Part shown: piece after piece, positions 59,241 through 64,000 of the stretch
How positions within the stretch are numbered: position 1 is the stretch's first letter
Layout: every line of letters begins with the position of its first letter
From: Aricia agestis
Lineage: Eukaryota > Arthropoda > Insecta > Lepidoptera > Lycaenidae
Reading direction: 5' to 3'
NCBI RefSeq assembly: GCF_905147365.1
Contig: NC_056406.1
Location: 6,736,501-6,800,500 of the forward strand
DNA: 64,000 nt
Program-made: the position numbers and the translations under genes
The notes under the pieces: generated by a model
What the model was told of the DNA's origin: nothing
Databases searched by the model: none
The model's input: the letters and a program-made list of their open reading frames with translations, nothing else

Positions 59241-60029
59241 ACGCAACCGTAGGTCAATATCATAACCAAAAAAATATGTTTCTAGGTTATCAAAGTATTC
59301 CATGATGTTAAAAAATGATAGTCACCACAAGATCGACTCGCGTGCCCTGTCTCTTATGAGATGCTTCAGTAATTGTAATAGAGACGAATGTTTGGAATTT
59401 TTGTACCGAATTACAATGTACAATTTACTGTAATTTAGGTTCGGCGCTGTTGTTTATGGCGATGATGGCATGATGTAGTTACCGACCAGGATTTAAGATT
59501 ATCATCTAAAAAAGCCCAAGGGATGTTGGGCATTTTCAAGATTACAGTTATCTTTTACTAAAGATACTTCTAGACGATTTTATATAATAAAGAATTTGTT
59601 AGCAAAGAAGTACCAATCATAGAAATACCAATCATTCTCTAACCACGAGATACGTTGTGGTAATAATGAGTTACTTTACGTTAGACGAGATAAATACCAA
59701 AAAAAAAACAATATATTATTAATAAGATTTAGCAAACTACTTATTGTAAATTATAATTATTTTGATCTAACTATAACTTATTGCTAACACCACATTTCAG
59801 TACTAGTGGGGAGCCCTAGAACATTTTTTTTGTTACTATCAAGCTATAATTTTTTGTGAGTAGCTTATCATTTTAATAAGACAAACAACATTTTTATCTG
59901 CGAACAATCTTGAAAGTGGTAGCTAACAGAGATAGAAAGGATTTCATACTTTGATTTGATGGTCTTAAAATTTTTGATTGTTCTATTTGTAGGACAATGT
60001 TACTCTTATTTAATTATATAACTATTAAC

Positions 60030-60230
60030 ACCGTGGTCTAGTGATCCATGCGTCGGATGGGCATGTAAAAAGTTGGTCTTCCGTCCCACTGAATTATGAG
60101 AGTAAAGGAATAGAGAGTGCTCTTATGCACTGCGCACACACTTGGGCACTATAAAATTACTCCTGCGTAGCTGGCCTGTTTTCAATGAAACCGGCCACCG
60201 TCACCGAAACCGGTGTGGGAGCTATAATAG
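60030..60230 (+). mobile_element. SINE copy 2, internally deleted
   Basis: It keeps the box A start (ACCGTGGTCTAGTG), then jumps to ATCCATGCGTCGGATGGGCA. Box B and the segment CCTGCGCCTGATCTCTAGCC of the full copy at 661-1007 are missing. It ends ACCGGTGTGGGAGCTATAAT. It lies exactly where the left arm of the foldback element stops. Confidence 0.8.
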
Positions 60231-60262
60231 GTCAATAGTTTTATAATTTAAGAGTACAAAAA

Positions 60263-60352
60263 ATCAGCTATTTAGGGTTCCGTTTTAGGGTTCTGTAATC
60301 AACAAAACTTGGTTGACTACGGTACCCTAAAACGGAACCCTAACCAGCTGAT
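60263..60352. repeat. Inner hairpin built from repeat C ends
   Basis: ATCAGCTATTTAGGGTTCCG with TTTTAGGGTT and, inverted, CGGAACCCTAACCAGCTGAT form arms of about 35 bp. The GGTTCCG/CGGAACC ends are those of repeat C. Confidence 0.7.
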
Positions 60353-61118
60353 TTCTGTATACTGGTAAGTTAATAGTTATTTATTTAAATTAAGAGTAAT
60401 ATTGTCCTACAAATAGAACAATCCATATTTTAAGACCATCAAATCAAAGTATGAAATCCTTTCTATCTCTGTTAGCTACCACTTTCAAGATTTTTCGCAA
60501 ATAAAAATGTTGTTCGTGTTATCAAAATGAAGTTACTCACAAAAAATTTGCTTGATAGTAATAAAAAAAAAAAGTTCTACGGCTCTCTGACTATACGTCA
60601 GGTAAGTACCAAAATGTATGGAGTTTTACTATTTTCTATTTTCAAAACATTTCTAATAATGTTGTGAAAATATCACATAGTTCTCGAGTACCGAGTAATT
60701 ACTAAATAGTAAATACGTTACTAGAACCATTACATTATACCAGGGAAAATCTGAATACACACCCTGCAGCTATTCATACAGTTTTCTCTGGAAAAGTAAA
60801 ATTATTCACCTGTTTCTGGGAAGACATGTTTGACCGGCGGCGTTCCCTGTTCCGTATATCACAAAACGTTTTATAATTGTACGTTACCGGCGAGCGGTCA
60901 ACTCTAATGCCCGAATGTTCCATATTTTATTACCGCTAAATGTAATGTTCGGAGTTTAGGAGGTTTCTCGACCATTTTTTGTTATTAATTACCCAAAATT
61001 AATAATATACATTGTAACCTACAACTATCGTCCTAATAATATGTCTTTTGATAGATTGATTTTAAAAATGATAAAAGGTATCCTGGTCTAAATATATGGA
61101 TTGATTCAAAATTCCAAA

Positions 61119-61330
61119 TCCATACTGATAATATTATAAATGCACAAATGTGTCAATCTGTCTGTCTGTTACCTCTTCACGCTCAAACAACTGAACCGTT
61201 TTTGTTGAAATTTGGAATACAACTGTCAACAGTTGTATCTGTACTTTGATTTGAAATAAAGATTTTTTATTCCGCAAAAATGTACGTTTCTCGCGCGATA
61301 AACGAACTTGTCGACGAGTACAAAAAAATA
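61119..61330 (+). mobile_element. Helitron-like repeat (family D), degraded
   Basis: TCCATACTGATAATATTATA, then CTGTCTGTCTGTTACCTCTT, CACGCTCAAACAACTGAACC and TTTCTCGCGCGATAAACGAA. The start and order match 45645-45867; the CTAGT end is not recognisable. Confidence 0.65.
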
Positions 61331-61689
61331 TGTTATTTGGTATGTTTTGTTGCCACGTGAGCAATGAGCATTAGCTTTAAGTGTTAATCATCTACCAAGA
61401 GTGTGATGTCAGACATTTTCTTTACATCATTTCGTGAGATATCTTCCGTGACTGTCTCTGAATTAAAACAATTTTCAAATCAGAACGAAAGCGGACGTCC
61501 AAACCGATTATGGGGTTACAGGAGATGATCCTCGATTTTATAATTCCAAACAAATTATAATTCCATTTCGTGATCCACACACTTTTTCATAGAATGTTAT
61601 TTGCTCATTTTTAAATTTATTTAAAAATATCACACATTCAAATAAAAATATAGAGCTGTAATAATTAGTTTACCGATTAATTTAAACTT

Positions 61690-63244
61690 ATTTTTATTTT
61701 TTTATTTATTTAACATTTATTGCACACAAGACACTATTCACATAAACATTGACATAGAAAGACGACACAAAGAAACTGCTTATTTCAAAATAAATTTCTT
61801 ACAGCAGCCCTACGGAGAGAGATGTGATACAAGACATCAGATAGAGCGTGCACAATTACAAAATTATTAAACTTTAAATCTACAGTCATGTATTTAATTA
61901 ATCAAAGTAAATAAATAATAATATAGTATTAATAATAAAATAACATTATGTCTATAATAAATAATAAATATGATAAATTAAAACCGTCTTTAATAAATAA
62001 ATACTATATTATATAATATTATACTACTATTATAACGGTATTTAAATGGATTGAGATACTTGAAGATAATGCTCTTTTAAGCGTTTCTTGAAAATATTAA
62101 TGGTGGAGCTATCACGAACTGTATGGGGAAGCGAGTTTCACAATCTGACTGCATGAACGGTGAAGGAGTAGGAGTAAAAATTGGAACGATAGGGTGGGAG
62201 TGAAAGGTTCGTTCTAATATTGGACCTGGATAGGGTATGGAGAGGTCGGGAGAAATTAAAACGGTCAACAAGGTAGGAGGGGGAGAGGGGGTTATGCAGG
62301 ATATTGTACAATAGACAAAGGATATGGGAATTGCGACGGAGACGGATAGGAAGCCACTTAAGCTTTGACCTATGAGCTGAAATATGGTCAAACTTTTTTA
62401 AGCCGAAAATAAAGCGTATGCAAAGATTTTGCAAATCCTCCAATTTTGTTAAAAGCTCATCGGTCAAGTCCAAGTAGCAGGAATCGGCATAATCAAGGAT
62501 TGAAAAAATTAGAGTTTGGACTAGGAAAATTTTGGCTTGGGTAGGTAAAAAGTTTTGGAGATTCCTCAGAATGTGCAGCGAGTGGTGTACTTTTCTACTG
62601 ACTTCGGTTACTTGAGGCTTCCAACAGAGATTGCTGTCCAAAATTAAACCTAAATTTTTTGCCGTCTCTGCATAATCTATAGTGACACCATCGTATTTCA
62701 CACTAGGCACATAACGTAGTTGTAGCGTCATATAGCGGCTTCCTATTATAATAGCCTGAGATTTCTTAGGGTTGACTAGCAGGCCATAAGATCTAGCCCA
62801 TTCTGCAATGCGCTGTAAATCCGAGTTGATTAAGGCAACTGCAGAATCAATGTCATCTATATTACAGTGGCGGTAAATTTGGAGATCGTCTGCATAGAGA
62901 TGAAAATTAGAAAATATTATAGAGACTATCATATTAATAAAAATAGAAAATAGGAGAGGAGAGAGTACGCCACCTTGGGGTACACCCGCTTCGATATCAC
63001 ACCAATCTGAGGTGACCTCATCAGAGCGGACACGCTGCGAGCGCCCCCGAAAATATGTGGCGAACCAGTCTACCACTGAAGGAGATATGTTAAGGGAGCG
63101 AAGGATGGAGAGGATAATATCAAAGTCTACAGAGTTGAAGGCACTGCTAAAATCAAGCAAGACCAGGATCGAAACACACTTGTTCTCCATGGCAAGTCGG
63201 AGATCATCGGTGACGTTTAGCAGTGCTGTGACAGTACTGTGTAC
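61690..63244 (-). mobile_element. 5'-truncated jockey/CR1-type LINE
   Basis: A minus-strand coding remnant (63244-62042) is followed by about 330 nt of 3' untranslated sequence and an AAATAAATAAAAAAATAAA tail near 61690-61715. The 5' part (endonuclease and N-terminal RT) is absent: similarity starts at VHSTVTALL. Confidence 0.85.
62042..63244 (-). pseudogene. LINE reverse transcriptase, nearly intact C-terminal two thirds
   Basis: The frame runs from VHSTVTALLNVTDDLRLAM through the RT blocks LVLLDFSSAFNSVDFD (catalytic Asp), GVPQGGVLSPLLFSIFIN and LYADDLQIY (the YADD active site). The thumb and C-terminal region end RSNFYSYSFTVHAVRL. A TGA (62138-62140) then replaces the Trp of the usual RLWNSLP motif. 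In the same frame NSLPHTVRDSSTINIFKKRL continues to TAA at 62042-62044. Apart from 5' truncation, this one nonsense change is the only break I see in 400 codons, so the insertion is young. The product would reverse-transcribe its own RNA at nicked target DNA. Clade assignment (jockey or CR1 group) is by motif resemblance. Confidence 0.88.
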
Positions 63245-64000
63245 ATAAACTTATTCAGTATCATGTCTCCAAATATCGAAGCATTTAATTTGATTTAGCC
63301 TTTGCCACATTTACCACACGTCACAGGTCAAACTAATGAGGCTGATCAAATTATATTAAAACATAATTTTGTAATTTTAGCCGAGTCACAAAATATATTA
63401 ATATTATTATTAGTTTTGTCTTAATATGTGGCTCGACTCGTGATTTGGTCGTTGGTCCATGCCAGGTCTATTGAACTACAGTGCAATAGAACTTCTTACA
63501 TTACCATAATTCTGTATCTATTTTCAAGTTGTTATGACAAGCCCAAATTCTTTCATGAAAGAGATAAATGACAACCAAAATAATTGTAACAAGAGTGATG
63601 GGGTTAAAACGCGTTTAAATTCCCTTTAGTACGAACTCGATTAAACATTTAGGATAATCTGTGGATGTAATGGACCGTTTACATCAATCGGGCAGCATCA
63701 GTCGAAGTTTCGGGACAATTTGGAGCGAGCTCTAAGACAATATAATTTGACTGATTGATTGCCGCGATGGCCGAGCGGCGGACACGCAATCGCCCGAAAC
63801 AAAGGAATGCTCTAGATTACGAGACAGGAATTAGGGATTTAGCGGAATCTTCTAGGATAACGGGACCTTTTTTCTCACGAACGTTAGATAGGTCCGACAT
63901 TTTAAACTTCGGTTTATCGGCTACTTATTGATCTAGGTCCTAGACCTGACCTAGGACATAACACATTCAGAAACATTTATGTTATGTTTCTTTCAGATGA
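63245..64000. other. Intergenic, no gene seen
   Basis: No exon or repeat recognised. At 63766-63784 GCCGCGATGGCCGAGCGGC resembles a tRNA box A, but no box B or closing stem follows. Confidence 0.5.

Larger units (their letters stand above)
59811..60585. mobile_element. Long foldback element with SINE insertion
   Basis: The left arm (59811-60028) and right arm (60370-60585) are inverse copies of about 215 bp. Paired landmarks are GAGCCCTAGAAC/GTTCTACGGCTC, AGTGGTAGCTAACAGAGATA/TATCTCTGTTAGCTACCACT and ATTGTTCTATTTGTAGGACA/TGTCCTACAAATAGAACAAT. The loop holds a SINE (60030-60230) and a second, smaller hairpin (60263-60352). No coding capacity. Confidence 0.88.

Noticed and set aside
63766..63810. 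tRNA-like GCCGCGATGGCCGAGCGGC (Leu/Ser-type box A)
   Set aside because: No box B (GGTTCGA-type) and no closing acceptor or T stem follow within 100 nt, so no tRNA gene is called.

Overview
This window looks like a lepidopteran (butterfly or moth) chromosome segment. It is AT-rich and intron-dominated, and it is dense in repeats that I recognise as lepidopteran. These include a tRNA-derived SINE, Helitron-like elements ending in CTAGT, the 'GGTTCCGTA / AAGTGCGAGTCGG' repeat, and the high-copy repeat carrying CCCTACC-like tracts. Nothing in it suggests a bacterial, plasmid or viral genome.

The one host gene I can name is on the minus strand: transcription factor AP-2 (TfAP-2). Three consecutive phase-0 exons (3796-3942, 3212-3361, 1334-1447) encode 137 residues of the N-terminal transactivation region, including the AP-2 signature DFQPPYFPPPF. 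The DNA-binding and helix-span-helix exons would lie left of base 1. A further minus-strand coding exon at 27078-27497 starts with its own ATG and ends at a phase-0 donor. It has a CpG-rich block about 0.65 kb upstream and is a plausible first coding exon of the same gene, but the link is inference. If it is correct, the intervening intron is 23.1 kb. A second CpG-rich, CCAAT-containing block at 52.2-52.7 kb may be a distal promoter of this gene or of an unseen neighbour.

Most of the remaining sequence is transposable elements, many of them nested. 0-27 kb: a TA-flanked MITE, a SINE, a 5'-truncated RTE LINE with a 13-bp target duplication (15.2-16.0 kb), and a composite block at 20.8-22.4 kb with a piggyBac-like element. 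33-39 kb: two more copies of the first MITE, a LINE fragment, and a Tc1-like element inserted into a palindromic MITE whose uninterrupted sister copy lies 0.5 kb away. 42.4-44.0 kb: a decayed TIR element with two convergent genes, one with a THAP-like domain and one with SAP and SWIM-like domains. 46.2-48.2 kb: four short DNA transposons. 50-56 kb: TTAA-bounded MITEs, a self-nested MITE and Helitron-like copies. 59.8-60.6 kb: a long foldback element with a SINE inside. 61.7-63.2 kb: a jockey/CR1-type LINE reverse transcriptase broken by one stop codon.

All coordinates and motifs come from direct reading. Family names rest on recognition of motifs, not on database searches.
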